A stretch of 64,000 nt of DNA from Cyclina sinensis (Eukaryota > Mollusca > Bivalvia > Venerida > Veneridae). Shown piece after piece: positions 48,636 through 60,519 of this stretch. The notes below the pieces were generated by a model. That model searched no databases and was not told the DNA's origin. It saw only the letters and a list, made by a program, of their open reading frames with translations. A program made the position numbers and the translations under genes. Each line of letters begins with the position of its first letter. Within the stretch, counting starts at the first letter, position 1. The DNA is taken from contig JAAONU010000009.1 of assembly GCA_012932295.1 (NCBI GenBank), positions 13,371,796 through 13,435,795 on the forward strand, given 5' to 3'.

Positions 48636-50041
48636 GAAAAAATGTGAGCAATAGCTTTAATATCTGAGTAGTAAGTAAATATATTTCATGCAAAAACTAA
48701 AACTTTCTACAAAAATGGATAAGCCTTGTAAAAGAATACATTAAATCAATAAATTTTGATTTAGTACAAACCTGAAATCTTTTTAATGTCCTTGAACCAT
48801 TTAAACTGGAAAAAGTAGGAAATTTAGTTGAGTATATTGGTGAGCACATACTTATAAGTAAATTTGTGAAACTTTGGTTAAAAAATCTTAACTCAGCCAT
48901 GTCCTCGAATCATAAAGATGAACAAATGCAGGACAACGTGTCAAATAATATTGCTATTAAGAACATTATACTGTTTTACAAATAGTTTTTAAATGACTGG
49001 CTATTAATTCAGCTACAGTAGTCTATGGCTTTTACTGCATGCCTCGTGCGATACCTGTTAGCCTTTCCCGGAAAATATATCGTCAGATGTCGTTTTTTAG
49101 GATCTATTTACTTTAGTCTTGTCGTATTCTGACACACAATGACAGGAAACTCTGTGTACAAAGATGTGCTACCGTTAAAATAATTGTGACAAGCCTAGAG
49201 CCTGTAACGTTGGCATGGAAACAGAAATAAAAACCAAACTCATCAAGGAAACAAAGCTGTATATAGAAAAACGCCTCAGCGCTCTGTGGTTGTAAGGTAT
49301 GATATGTCAGCTTTGAAGCATCTCTGTCTGAGATCAGGAATAAGAGATTAATCTGGAAATGTTATTTTCCATTTCTTATCTGTTGATACCTCCATAATAT
49401 ATTATAATATAAATATAATTATCATATATGGAATATTATATTAAGATATGTTAGAATGATCTTTTATAAATCTGAGTTTGAAATCGTGCTTAAAATCACA
49501 CTCACTTATTGCAGTCCGTAGCGAAACTATTAGGGTATGAACTATGTCAATCTAATACCGTCTTACATTGAAGTAAAACCTGAAGAGACATAGTCAAAAA
49601 TAACTGAGCACGAAGCGTACTAAGTGCTGTTGATATAGTAATCTGAATAACGGTGATCATTATAATAAGAGAAAGATGCTATTTTCTTTAAAATGTTCTA
49701 AGTCTGCTTAAGTTTGTTTGAACATTTTATTGCACAACTTTATACGTCTCTTCTGCTTAATTTACAAACTTGAAATGAGAGACGAGTGGTGACTTTATTA
49801 CATTTTGTTTGTTTTATTATCAGCAACACCAAATAATAAAAAAGGTATTGCTGAAATAAACGTTAAGTGAATGTAGAAACAAAATCTATATCGAATAAAT
49901 TCGTATATAAATTCGAACAGAAAAAAAGACCTAAACAGCTTTATTTTACAATCTAAGTACCATAGCAATGGAAAAATATTCGATCAGAACACCCAGATAA
50001 TATGCATATTATCTTGCTAACGATGCTTCGAACAAAGTATA

Positions 50042-50450
50042 GTTGAATTCAAACTGCTGTTTCCTGAGAAATATCCCAGAAAAAAAACTTGTCAATCAAA
50101 GGGCAATAACTATGTTAATATTCATCCAACAGGCAATGCACAATCCTCGTGTTTCACAAAAAGTTTGGTTGAATTCAAGCTGTTGGTTCCTGAGAAATAT
50201 CCCAGAAAGAGAACTTGTCAATCAAAGGGCAATTACTATGTTAATATTCATTCAACAAGGATATTCTGACAATATGCACAATCCTCTTGTTTCACACAAA
50301 GTATGGTTGAATTCAAGCTGTTGGTTCCTGATAAATATCCCAGAAAGAGAACTTGTCAATCAAAAGACAATTACTATGTTAATATTCATTCAACAGGGAT
50401 ATTCTGACAATATGCACAATCCTCCTGTTTCACACAGTTTCACTAAATTC
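50042..50450. repeat. 136-bp tandem repeat, 3 copies
   Basis: Three copies of a block with GTTGAATTCAA, TTCCTGAGAAATATCCCAGA, CTTGTCAATCAAAG and ATATTCATTCAACA. The first copy lacks about 15 bp (GGATATTCTGACAAT). The 136-codon plus-strand frame over it is open in all three copies by chance of spacing and shows no domain. Confidence 0.88.
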
Positions 50451-50454
50451 TAAT

Positions 50455-52200
50455 TCATTAGAAAAAGCATGGTTTGAAAGTGCTACGCAGTCTACTGACC
50501 GACCATATGCACCCCCCCTCGGGATGAATAAAATGTTTAGATATTAGCAGTGTTTACAACATCTTTCACCATAACAAATTTACATGATAAGATATTACAA
50601 GTTTCAAATTACATTTAGAACTCCGAGAAAGCAATAAGCTATCCATCATTCTTATAGCAAAATTATGCAGCGCTAGGCTAGAAGTGTTGTTGTTTAGCAG
50701 ATGTAAAGATGTTTCCTCATTACAGTAGTTTGGAAACGCTTAATATCTACTTCCAAGCTGATTTACTCCGTCCGCACAAATTGAAGTAACACCCTCAGCA
50801 TTACAACTTATCAGGGAAATTAATATACACGCATAAATGTAATGGACAGATATAACAATTGGACGCTGTTCTTAAACTTCTAAATCAGCTTTAAACCAGC
50901 CACACGTTTGTATCGAACAATATATCTTTTATTAAATAAAAGATACAGATTATGGACATTCGAATAATTTTTTTTCGGGTTGACAAAAGTATCAGCATAA
51001 TTGGTTGTGATTTTGTATCGAATTAAGACAAAGTTCTTGTATTTGGCCAGTAAAATAAAACTTAACTATAAACCATCCTTTCCTGTGATAAAAGGGTAAA
51101 AGTCAGTTGGTTCTTTTTCTTTTTCATTTTGAAACTGTAAGGCTGACAAACAACTGATGCAGGTAAATTAAAGAAGAATGCTCAACAAATGATCCGAGAA
51201 TATGAGATCAGAAATAAGGAATAGGGCATTTTAATTAACATAGTAAACGCAGATAAAAGGTACTAGCTTTTTGTTTTCTGTCGATATTTAAAACGGAAAA
51301 AGAGTTATTTCAAATAAAGATTACACTGAAGCCTTATTAACGTTACAATACGGGCCATAATCTCCATAAAAATAGACCAGATAACTCTAGAATGCGTTAA
51401 AACATCAACACCCTATCTGCATGTTTAATTTTCGTGGATGGCAAGTTGTGCTTGAGATACATCAGGAGTAAATTATCAAAATTATTTCATGACTCGCCGG
51501 TCTTAGATTACTTCGGAAAATGCCGAACGCACTTCGCCAATATCCGTAAAACGTGTCATCAATGTCATATGATCAATTTTGAATACGTGGCGTAGACAAC
51601 AATAATAGTGGATCATTCAAAACGTAATATAATTCAAAAACATAGACAGACCAAAACGTAGGCGTTGTCGTGAAAACATTAATATTCTGAGAAAATGATG
51701 TAAAAATTACAAAGGAAGAATTATAACTTTAAGACATTCCACTATAATACAGAAAGAAAACATTAGATTTTCATGTTGAAATAAAGAACCAGTTTTACTT
51801 CATTACCACAAAATAATTATCTTTAGAAACAGAAGTAATGTTAACTCTATATAATTCCATAACAAGTAACACAGGGTTACTATTGACTTAATTTGTTGAT
51901 ACAGTTTTATATAAAAAGCCTGCTTACTACTATATCTACCAACTGCTCTGTGTACTTATTTCGGATCTCTCACTGACAAAGATGCTTCATGGTTTCATTT
52001 CATGGTAGATTTGATTTTTTTCCTATAAAGACGATAGTATTCTTGTACTAGCAATAAAAAAGACAGATTCACGTTGACGCTCTACTACGATACAGATACA
52101 TGTAGATTCCTACTACCACAGCAGGTAAGCGAGTTCATACTTCATGGTAAAACTCGGTGTGATTTATCTATATCGTTCTCGAAAAGAATGGTGCATGTAA
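50455..52200. other. No recognisable feature
   Basis: AT-rich DNA without long frames, repeats or transposon ends. Confidence 0.45.
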
Positions 52201-52229
52201 GCTTATAACACTGTCCATACCAGTCTCGT

Positions 52230-52390
52230 GACAACACTTTGCATCGTGTTGTCTTTACAATGGGAAGACGATGCGATAACGCGAAAATAAGGTGCAATGT
52301 CGCGATAACGCAATGTGAAAGCCCGATATTAACAGCGTCTTTTCGTGCCGTCGCATCGTACCTTCCCGTCCTCGCACCGTGCTTTCGTAC
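52230..52390. other. CG-rich repeat-like tract
   Basis: A local rise in CpG with repeated GCGATAACGC and CGTCGCATCGTACC-like words, standing out from AT-rich surroundings. It looks like part of a dispersed repeat, but no termini can be seen. Confidence 0.4.
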
Positions 52391-53115
52391 TATCGCCTTT
52401 AGGGCGGCAGAGCAAAGCTATGAAAGCCCTAACGAGACACCGTAGTATACAAATAATGTTTTCAAGGGGTATATAGAATGCTTGAAGATTACATAACAAC
52501 TTAAAGAAGTCTCTCACTGAACAGCATAATTAAAAAAAAACAACAAATAAGATCCTTTTAAAGAAAGCTAATAATAAAAGAATCATAAACTGAATCTAAA
52601 AAAAAAATATTTGGCAAAGCATTGTTTGTTGCTGTTGTAACATAGTACACGGACATAAATTTGTTCTAAAATACTAAACCACATATGAAAATGAATTTAC
52701 ACAAAACATTTAGTCTAGAAACACATTAGGTCGTTAGACAGATTTTAAAAGGCTTAAATAAATGCTCAAAAGTGCCAAGAAATGTCGGCTATGTCTGCCA
52801 AGTTTTTACTTCAGAGGAATGTCTTACAAAAACAATCTAGTATGTCAATTTAAACTGATTTTTACCTGTAATGTGTTCATGGTATGTTATTTGTATTATC
52901 GTTTCTACAGATACACTTTTTTTCAAAAAAAAAACAACACCAATTTAACCTCTAGTTCTCTCGTCTATCGTCTGCGTAAAACACAAATTGAATACGGGTT
53001 CACATTTTTAATTTTTGTCAAAGCATTTCCCTTGACACCTGCCGACGGGTTACATATTAGAAGAAAAAAGATTAAACTTCAGCCATTAAGATGTAGTCCA
53101 ATAATTAAAACAGAT
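52390..53115 (+). repeat. Dispersed segment, copy 1 (pair with 63.37-64.0 kb)
   Basis: Aligns with 63374-64000 in the same orientation, starting at GCCTTTAGGGCGGCAGA. Shared words include CTATGAAAGCCCTAACG, AAGTCTCTCAC and TACAAAAACAAT. The second copy lacks roughly 130 bp present here (about 52915-53055). Neither copy keeps a common reading frame, so the 119-codon frame here is probably not coding. Confidence 0.85.
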
Positions 53116-53121
53116 GACTGA

Positions 53122-54150
53122 TACTGTAAACGAACAAGGCTGGAGTGATTTTTTTAGATTGATCATAAAGAATTTTTATAAACTCGTTTAAGTTTTCAAA
53201 GCTATTTACAATACCTATGTAATTTAAAATGTACTAAAAATAATCGATCATAAAAAGGCAAATGCAAGATTTTATGTCCGTGTCAAGACGATCTTTAAGA
53301 CTAACAATTGAGGATTTTATATTTTACGTATTGATGCAAAGTTAATACAGTTTCAATATACTTTGCAAGTAGAAACTTTACGTTAGTAACAAATCCTACA
53401 ACTTCAGAACATGAGAAAGAAACAATATATTCAGTTTTATCGTCTTGGTGTACTTTTGTTCATTTTGCCGATCATCAGTATCTGACAGAATGATTTGTTT
53501 TCAGTTTTAAGCAACACTTGGCCGATGAAGAAAGCGACCCAGTTTTAACACAACTTATAATTGGAAGCCTTACATTCAAAACCACCCATTCCAATTAGTG
53601 CTTTTATAACATGATAAATAAAACTAATTACTTTAACGATCTACTATATCATTTTCTTCTCATATCACTGGAACGTTTTGGTTTCATTAATAACATAATT
53701 ACATCATTACTTCTTTCATCATTGTCTATTGCCTGTTCTGTACATGTATAGACTATGTCGTAAATCTTAATAATTTGAAAGACTTCCATACAAACTAAAA
53801 AAATGAAGTTCTTGAAATGTTCCATTAGGAAATGTTTTTTTTTCTCCAGAACTTTTATACAATGCATGGGTTCTGGACGTGTCACTCCAAAGTATGCCAG
53901 AAGGCTATTAAATGCAATATTCCCATACTCCCTTAATGTGCCTGAAGACAAGGGGCTATCTATCCATGATATACAGGGTTGCATGCAATACTTTCTTGTT
54001 AAAGATTTGTACAGGGAGACAAAAACGTTAAATTTCTTTAATTTTTTTAGATATAGATAGGCATGTATTTGCGACATTAATTTATTTTGATGCAATTTAA
54101 TCTGAAAATTTCTAAAAAGTAAAATTAAAACAAGAACTGTCACTGTAAGA
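53122..54150. other. Unrecognised region with opposing frames
   Basis: Overlapping open frames of 164 codons (minus, 53649-54143) and 85 codons (plus, 53803-54060) cover the same DNA. The minus one includes SLLAYFGVTRPEPMHC. No domain is recognised and there is no basis for preferring either strand. It may be the remains of a repeat next to the pearl-like element. Confidence 0.3.
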
Positions 54151-54154
54151 TGAC

Positions 54155-54940
54155 AATGCCCCCGAACGTGGTGCTTTGACCTTTGAGCTGAGAACCAGTC
54201 ATTCAGGGGTCAAGGTCAAATAATTATAGGTCAGTGGGAAGGTTGAAGCAATTCCATTTACTTATAAGGAAGTTATGGGCAATGTTGAAGTTTTTGGAAA
54301 ATTGGATCTTCAAGGTGAAGGTCATTCAGAGGTCAAGGTCAAACAAATATAGGTCAGTGGGAAGGCCTTGTCCAAAGGGGTGTTGTATTTAAGTATGAAG
54401 TGTATCAACTTACTAATTTGGAAGTTATGGCCAAATATTAGTTTTTGGACAACTGGATATTCAGGGATCAAAGTCAAATAGTTAAAGGTCAGTGGGAAGG
54501 TCTTGTCCAAAGGGGAAGTGTGTCCAAGTATGAAGTAAATCAACTTACTAATAAGGAAGTTATGGGCAATGTTGAAGTTTTTGGACAATTTGATCTTCAA
54601 GGTAAAGGTCATTCAGGGTCAAGGTCAAACAAATATAGGTCAATGAGAAGGCCTTGTCCAAAGGGGTGTTGTGTCCAAGTATGAAGTAAATCCACTTACT
54701 TATAAAGAAGTTATTGCCAATGTTAAAGTTTTTGGACAATTGGATCTTCAAGGTAAAGGTCATTCAGGGGTCAAGGTCAAATAAATATAGGTCAGAGGAA
54801 AGGTTTTGTCCAAAGGGATGTTGTGTCCAAGTATGAAGTAAATCCACTTACTAATAAGAAAGTTATTCCCAATGTTAAAGTTTTCGGACGGACTGACGGA
54901 CGGACAGTTAAAAAACTATATGCCTCCTTTCGGGGGCATA
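54155..54940. mobile_element. Pearl-like element with core tandem repeats
   Basis: Termini AATGCCCCCGAA (54155) and TTTCGGGGGCATA (to 54940) form an 11-bp inverted repeat. Inside are five to six diverged copies of a 116-151-bp unit (GGTCAAGGTCAAA, ATAGGTCAGTGGGAAGG, CTTGTCCAAAGGGG, AAGTATGAAGTAAAT), followed by an ACGG/ACTG microsatellite (54884-54907). Core repeats plus an ACGG-type microsatellite are the hallmark of pearl, CvA and DTC84-type elements of bivalves. There is no coding capacity, and the short frames across the repeats are shadows. Confidence 0.85.
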
Positions 54941-55380
54941 ACAATCCCAATAATAATAATAAGCTACAATAATCTGTATGTTCAAGTTGTTCTGTGTATG
55001 TTCAGTGTACCTCCACTAAACTTGTATCATAAAACGTTCTAGCAGGTATTTACCTTCAAGATTTGTTTGTTTTTTTCTTAAAATTTTATCCTATCCCTAC
55101 CTTACATAATAAAAGATTACACATAATTCATAACAAAAGATTTTTTTGTTCGTAAACCCACAACATGCATTTCCTAAGCTCTATAAATACATATAACTAG
55201 AGTATTAAATGATCCTTGGTCGCTCATCTGAAAATGGGTTATCAAACAATGTGGGGTAGGGAATGAGTGGGTGCGGAAAGGGAGAGTATCTAGTGTCAAA
55301 TAAAAGATAATAAATGGATAATAAACGGGTTTGCCCGTGGGGGCCTTAACTGTGGTCATGGCATATGAAAATAAGCACCG
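54941..55380. other. Short microsatellite, otherwise unrecognised
   Basis: An (AAT)4-type tract follows the pearl-like element. The rest shows no feature, except that the part after 55325 (GGTTTGCCCGTGGGGGCCTT) leads into the repeat below. Confidence 0.35.
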
Positions 55381-55740
55381 CCTATGGCGGCGACACGTTT
55401 TCAAGGATCCGTTCAAATTTCACAATTTTTAAAGGGCCGCCCCAAGAACACCTGTGCCAAACAACAATTAAATCTGCTAAGCAATTTAAAAAAATAAGAT
55501 GTTAAAAATTTCTCCTATAGAAACATGTAGAAAATTCGCAGCGTTTTTTCACGGATCCCTATATAGTTCGCAGTTTAATTGGAGGTCACCCAAAGTACTT
55601 TTCAGCCATTTTTGCAAATCTGGCAAACGGTATGTTAACAGAAAATTCCTTAGGTTGTCTCATAAAGACAAAAAGAAAAAAATTGCCCCGCGCCTGGCGA
55701 CCATGTCTTTTCATAGATCGCAATAAATTTCACAATTTAA
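55325..55740. repeat. Dispersed repeat with three related sub-blocks
   Basis: Three diverged segments share a GGCGAC(A/C)...TTTTCA(A/C)GGATC...AATTTCACAATTT pattern: about 55388-55430, 55535-55590 and 55695-55740. GC content is higher than the surroundings. It looks like a fragmented repeat family. Class unknown. Confidence 0.4.
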
Positions 55741-55944
55741 ATTGATGTTATTTTCTTTATTAGTCAATGCAAAAGTAATTAAAAATCAAAGTGAAGGGTA
55801 CTTGAACACAGATTCAGAGTAAATAATACTTAGTTTCTAACCCTGCCTGTCATTAATCATCTTATTTTTGTTGCATTTAAATTTTTCCCTTTAGATGTGA
55901 TAAGAATAGATACAAAATGTACATAATTTTAATTAATGTATAAA

Positions 55945-57335
55945 ATCTTGTCCGTCGACAATCCACATGCGAGTTCTTGACCATCGACAATAAAGGTACG
56001 AAGGATTGTCCGTCGAAAAATCCACGTGTATGATATTTTGATAGTCGACAATCCACATACGATGTCTTGTCCGTCGACAACTAAAATATGAAATATTTAC
56101 CGTCAATAATCCACGAGCAAGGTCTTGGCCAATCGTCATTAGAACTGACCGTCGACAATCCACGTGCAATGTCTTGACCGTCAACAATCTACCTACGAAG
56201 TACGACTTTCGAAAATCAACATAAGAAGTTTATCTGTCGACAATCCACATACAAAGTTTTAGCCGTCGACAATATACGTGCAGTTTTAATCGCCGACAAT
56301 CAATGTTCGAAGTTATTACCGTCGACAATCAACGTACATATCTTGACCGTCGAAAATAAACATATTTGGTAGTCGCCAATCAGAGTACGAAAGCTTGACC
56401 GTTGACAGTCAACATATAACAAGAACTTGACCTCGACAGTCAACGTACGGGGCCCTCATTGTCGTAAATCAACTAACGAAGCACCAAACGTCTTTAATCG
56501 ATGCACAAAGCCTTGACCGTCGACAATTTACGTGCAAGGCATTGACCGTCGACAATCAACCTACGAAGCCCTGACCGTCACAAATCAACAAACGAAGACA
56601 TAACCTTCGGCAATCAACGTATTAGGCACTGACCGTCGAAAATAAACGTACAAGGCTTGACCGTCGTTAATCAACGTACAAGGTCTGAAGGTCGACAACC
56701 TGCACGCAAAAAGCTTTGACTGAAGTTCGAGGCCTTGAACGTTGTTGACTATCAACCAAACGAAGTTTTGACCGTCAACAATTAACGTACTTCAATTCCT
56801 AGACTTCCGACAATCAACGTACGAGGCCTTGACATCGACAGTCAACGTACAAGGCCTTGATCGTCGTTAATCAACCTATGGGGTCTTAACTGTCCTAAGT
56901 CAATGTGAGAGACCTGAGCTTTCGTAAATCAATGTACAAGACTGTGACCGTCGACAATTTACGTGCAAGGCCTTGACTGTCGAAAATCAACCTAAGAAGT
57001 TTGGACCGTCGACTATCAATGTATGTGGTATTAACTTGAACATAAAGTACAAGGCTTTGACCGCCAATCACGGTTCAAAGTCGTAATTGTCGACAATCAA
57101 CGTACGAAGTCTTAAGATCAATGCACGAGGCATTGGCCATCGATTATTGACGTACAAGGCCTTGACCGTCGACAATCAATGTGCGAGGCCTTGACTGACG
57201 TTCGAGGCCTTGATCGTAATAAATAACGTACAAAGCCTTGAACGTCGACAATCAACCAATGAAGAACTGATCGTCGAAGATCAATATACGAGGCCTTGAC
57301 CGTCGACAATTTACACGCGAAGACATGACTGTTGA
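55945..57335. repeat. Diverged 29-bp array with GTCGAC cores, about 48 copies
   Basis: Units approximate CTTGACCGTCGACAATCAAC then GTACGAGGC. Period is near 29 bp with many indels. GTCGAC, ACGTAC and their one-off variants recur through 1.4 kb, giving the highest CpG density of the region. It is much more decayed than the other arrays. Frames over it are shadows. Confidence 0.9.
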
Positions 57336-57339
57336 AACT

Positions 57340-59265
57340 GAAGTGGGAGGCCTGAGTGTTTTGTTGTTTTCTTGCATTTAAGTAAACGCTTGGAAAAGAA
57401 ATAAGCATACTTTGAACACAAACGGAGTGACAGAATATATAAAGGAATGCAGTGGAGTCAGAAATATTGTAATCGTCAATAAATCGTCGCTCTAACTACC
57501 AAGTTATCATAATTTTTAAATTTATCAAGGTGAATGAAAAACTGTCATTACGGCAAAAGAAATATTTTCAGACTGCGTGTAAGTGATTTGGCATTTCAAA
57601 TCTCCCTTTTTATACTGTGCCTCTTCCATACAACAAAAAGTTTGTTTGTATGTTTTCGTTTAAGCAATTTTCTTCCAAACACTTAATTCGTTACACAAAT
57701 CTCTGATTTTGGAACTGAAAATAACCTTATTAACTTTCTGAAAGAAATAAATTTGTCCTAACGTTTTGCTGAAGTGTTTGTCTCCTTGAGAAACAAATGC
57801 CATAAGAGATTTCTTATTACATAATTCTCCGCCATCAATGATATACAGACTACGGATTTGAACCGTGGCAGTGTGGACATTTAGATATACAGCAGTCATT
57901 TCAACGACTTTTAGTGTGCTTCAGTAAACTAATCACGTTATCTTGGATAATCTAGAAAGTTACTCGAAACAATTATTGGCAGCTGCAAATTAAACAAACT
58001 TGTGAAAACTATTAAAAGGAAATAAGGTTAAATTTAACTTTATTAAATTATACGGCATGTCTCTTTTTGTGTAGAAGTAGGATGGATGTTCTTTACATAA
58101 GAACATTTTCATCTTTAAGTTTAGATTTTATGTAATATTTTCTGTTTTGAAGGCATGATATATTTGCTATCAAAACACAAAAATAAAACATAAGAACAAG
58201 TAACCAGGAAAAGTTTCTATATGGAAATCAATTTAGAAAATACTTGAGCTTTATAAACTCTTTAAAGTTCTATACCTTTCCCACTTTTTCTTATTTTTCT
58301 CACTTGAATTTTTAAATTATTTACTTCAGTTACGAATAAAACTGATTTTTCGAGACGCAATCTATTACAAGTACTGTTGCTTTTCTTCTTTTTTTCTAAC
58401 ATTCATTCTTTCTTTTGATTATTAATATTTTTCAGCTTATTTATTTTTTCAATTTTGATAAAACTGCTCATGTTTTGTTTCTCAGATGGATATTTACAGA
58501 TTAGCACTGAATATGTGTTAACCACTGTGTTAAGAGAAGAATTTAATAAGACATTGTCTTTCATTCTAATCCTTTTCAAAAGAATATTATTATTTTGTAG
58601 TGTGATTACGTTGTAATTATATGTGTACATATTCTGAGAAATAAATATGTTTAAACTAATTTAGAAAATAAACTGTTTATAGCTGCTAGTAGCAATGATA
58701 TATAAGATTGACAGATACTTTCATTACGAGAACCAATCATCATATTGTAAAATGAAATAACCTAACTGCTGTATTATTTTGGAACTATTCAAACTGCAAC
58801 CTAAAATATTAATTTCTTAACAAATTATAAGAATTTAATGGTTTCTAACTGACAGATAATATTTCCTTCGAGATTGCAGCAACATAATGAATATTTTTGT
58901 GAAGAAAATAACATCTCGGTCTATTTTATACAACTTCAACCAAAAATCCAGATAACGTCATCCAATCGTCATCACTAATCATAGCTACTCTTTTTACAAA
59001 TTATTTTCTTTTCCTAGCTTAAGTTCACTATTCAACAAATCTTTACTGACCATTCCATTCGCGCAACACGTACTTAAAGAGTTTCCAATAATATGTGAAA
59101 TATAGGTGTCTTCATGAATAGCTCTGCCTGCCACTTTACGGTAGTATGTATAAAGGTTGTTAACTGTTTCCTATATTTTTTCATCCACAGTGCGCTTAGC
59201 CTTCATGAATAGCACGTGTATACAAACTGTGGTTTATGAAAACCGCTTTTCATTCAGTCCTCATT
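57340..59265. other. No recognisable feature
   Basis: AT-rich DNA; only short unrecognised frames. No repeats or termini seen. Confidence 0.45.
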
Positions 59266-59269
59266 AGAA

Positions 59270-59286
59270 ACACACACACACACACG

Positions 59287-59326
<40 letters not shown>
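59270..59326. repeat. (CA)n microsatellite
   Basis: About 28 CA dinucleotides with two CG interruptions near the start, ending in GAGACAATGC. Confidence 0.97.
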
Positions 59327-59329
<3 letters not shown>

Positions 59330-59454
59330 ACAATGCTAAAATGATGTCATGCAATTGTTCCTTTAAGGTTATACAAAAAGCAAACAATTTAAACCATTTT
59401 TTCTTAAATTATATGTTTAGATTACTCATCAAAGGACATCCTATTTCAGTAAAC

Positions 59455-59795
59455 ACTGCTCAAAATAATTAAAGGAGTGCCCATATAATCTATAAAATAC
59501 CATACCCGTTGAGTAGATTTATGAATATCTTTTACAGGAAAAACAAAATCGTTCTTTTTACAAAAGTAAATCGGCATTTTCAGGCACATTCCTGGACAGA
59601 GAGAGTGTTCAGGATATGAACACTATCGAATTAACTTTGAAATGGTGGTCAGGAGAACAAACAATGTCTTTAAAAGCAGATTCAGACCTGGAAACGTTTC
59701 GTAGTCAGTCTCAGTAATGAGTGTATCCCTCTCGGGCATTATGGCACTCTCTGCATCATCTTGGCATGCTTCTGATGACACGTCTGATCATATCA
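59455..59795 (-). mobile_element. Truncated Tc1-like transposon (second copy)
   Basis: Matches 61984-62330: the terminal ACTGCTCAAAATAATTAAAG, the untranslated end and the 3' end of the transposase (around GGCACTCTCTGCATC). It breaks off at about 59793 (after GATCATATC) where the pearl-like repeats begin. It differs from the other copy at scattered positions. No opposite terminus. Confidence 0.88.
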
Positions 59796-59799
59796 AGCC

Positions 59800-60517
59800 A
59801 TATGCTAGTGCAATAGGTGAAACTTTTCGTTTAGTGTTGTTTTCATGAAAAAAATGATATTTGAAGCCTAAGTGTGACCTTGACCTTTGAATTACAGACC
59901 CAGGTCTTGCGCATGACATGTCGTAATAATGTGACACACATTTATGCCAAGTTATTTTAAAATCCAATCATGAATGACAAAGAAACAGACCGGACACGAC
60001 CATCACTGCATTATCATGAAAAAAATGATATTTGAAGCCTAAGTGTGACCTTGACCTTTGAACTACAGGCCCAGGGCTTGCGCATGACACATTGTCTAAT
60101 TGTGCAACACATTTATGCCAAGTTATTTTAAAATCCAATCATGAATGACAAAGAAACAGACCGGACACGACCATCACTGCATTATCTCAAAAATGACCTT
60201 TGAAGCCTAAGTGTGACATTGACCTTTGAACTACAGACCCAGGTCTTGCGCATGACACATTGTCATAATGTGACATACATTTACACCAAGTTATTTTAAA
60301 ATCCAATCGTGAATGACAAAGATACAGACCGGATACGACCATCACTGCATTATCTCAAAAATGACCTTTGAAGCCTAAGTGTGACCTTGACCTTTGAGCT
60401 AGAGACCCAAATCTTGCGCACGACACGTCGTCTAATTGTGCCACACATTTATGCCAAGTTATTTTAAAATCGACGGACAGACGGTTCAAAAACTGTATGC
60501 ATCCCTTCGGGGGCATA
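59800..60517. mobile_element. Left-truncated pearl-like element
   Basis: Four copies of a 165-170-bp unit (GAAGCCTAAGTGTGACCTTG, ACCTTTGAACTACAG, TGCCAAGTTATTTTAAAATC, GACCGGACACGACCATCACT), then GACGGACAGACGG and the terminus TTCGGGGGCATA (60506-60517). The right end matches that of 54155-54940, but the core repeat is different. No left TGCCCCCGAA end is present; the element begins at the broken edge of the Tc1-like copy. Confidence 0.82.
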
Positions 60518-60519
60518 AA

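Larger units (their letters stand above)
46750..50040. other. No convincing gene
   Basis: Apart from the two-copy repeat at 47600 and a perfect hairpin at 48599-48635, this interval has only AT-rich DNA and short unrecognised frames. Confidence 0.4.

Noticed and set aside
53649..54143. 164-codon minus-strand frame with SLLAYFGVTRPEPMHC
   Set aside because: An overlapping 85-codon frame lies on the other strand, no domain is recognised and there are no splice or homology cues. Left as unresolved, not called a gene.
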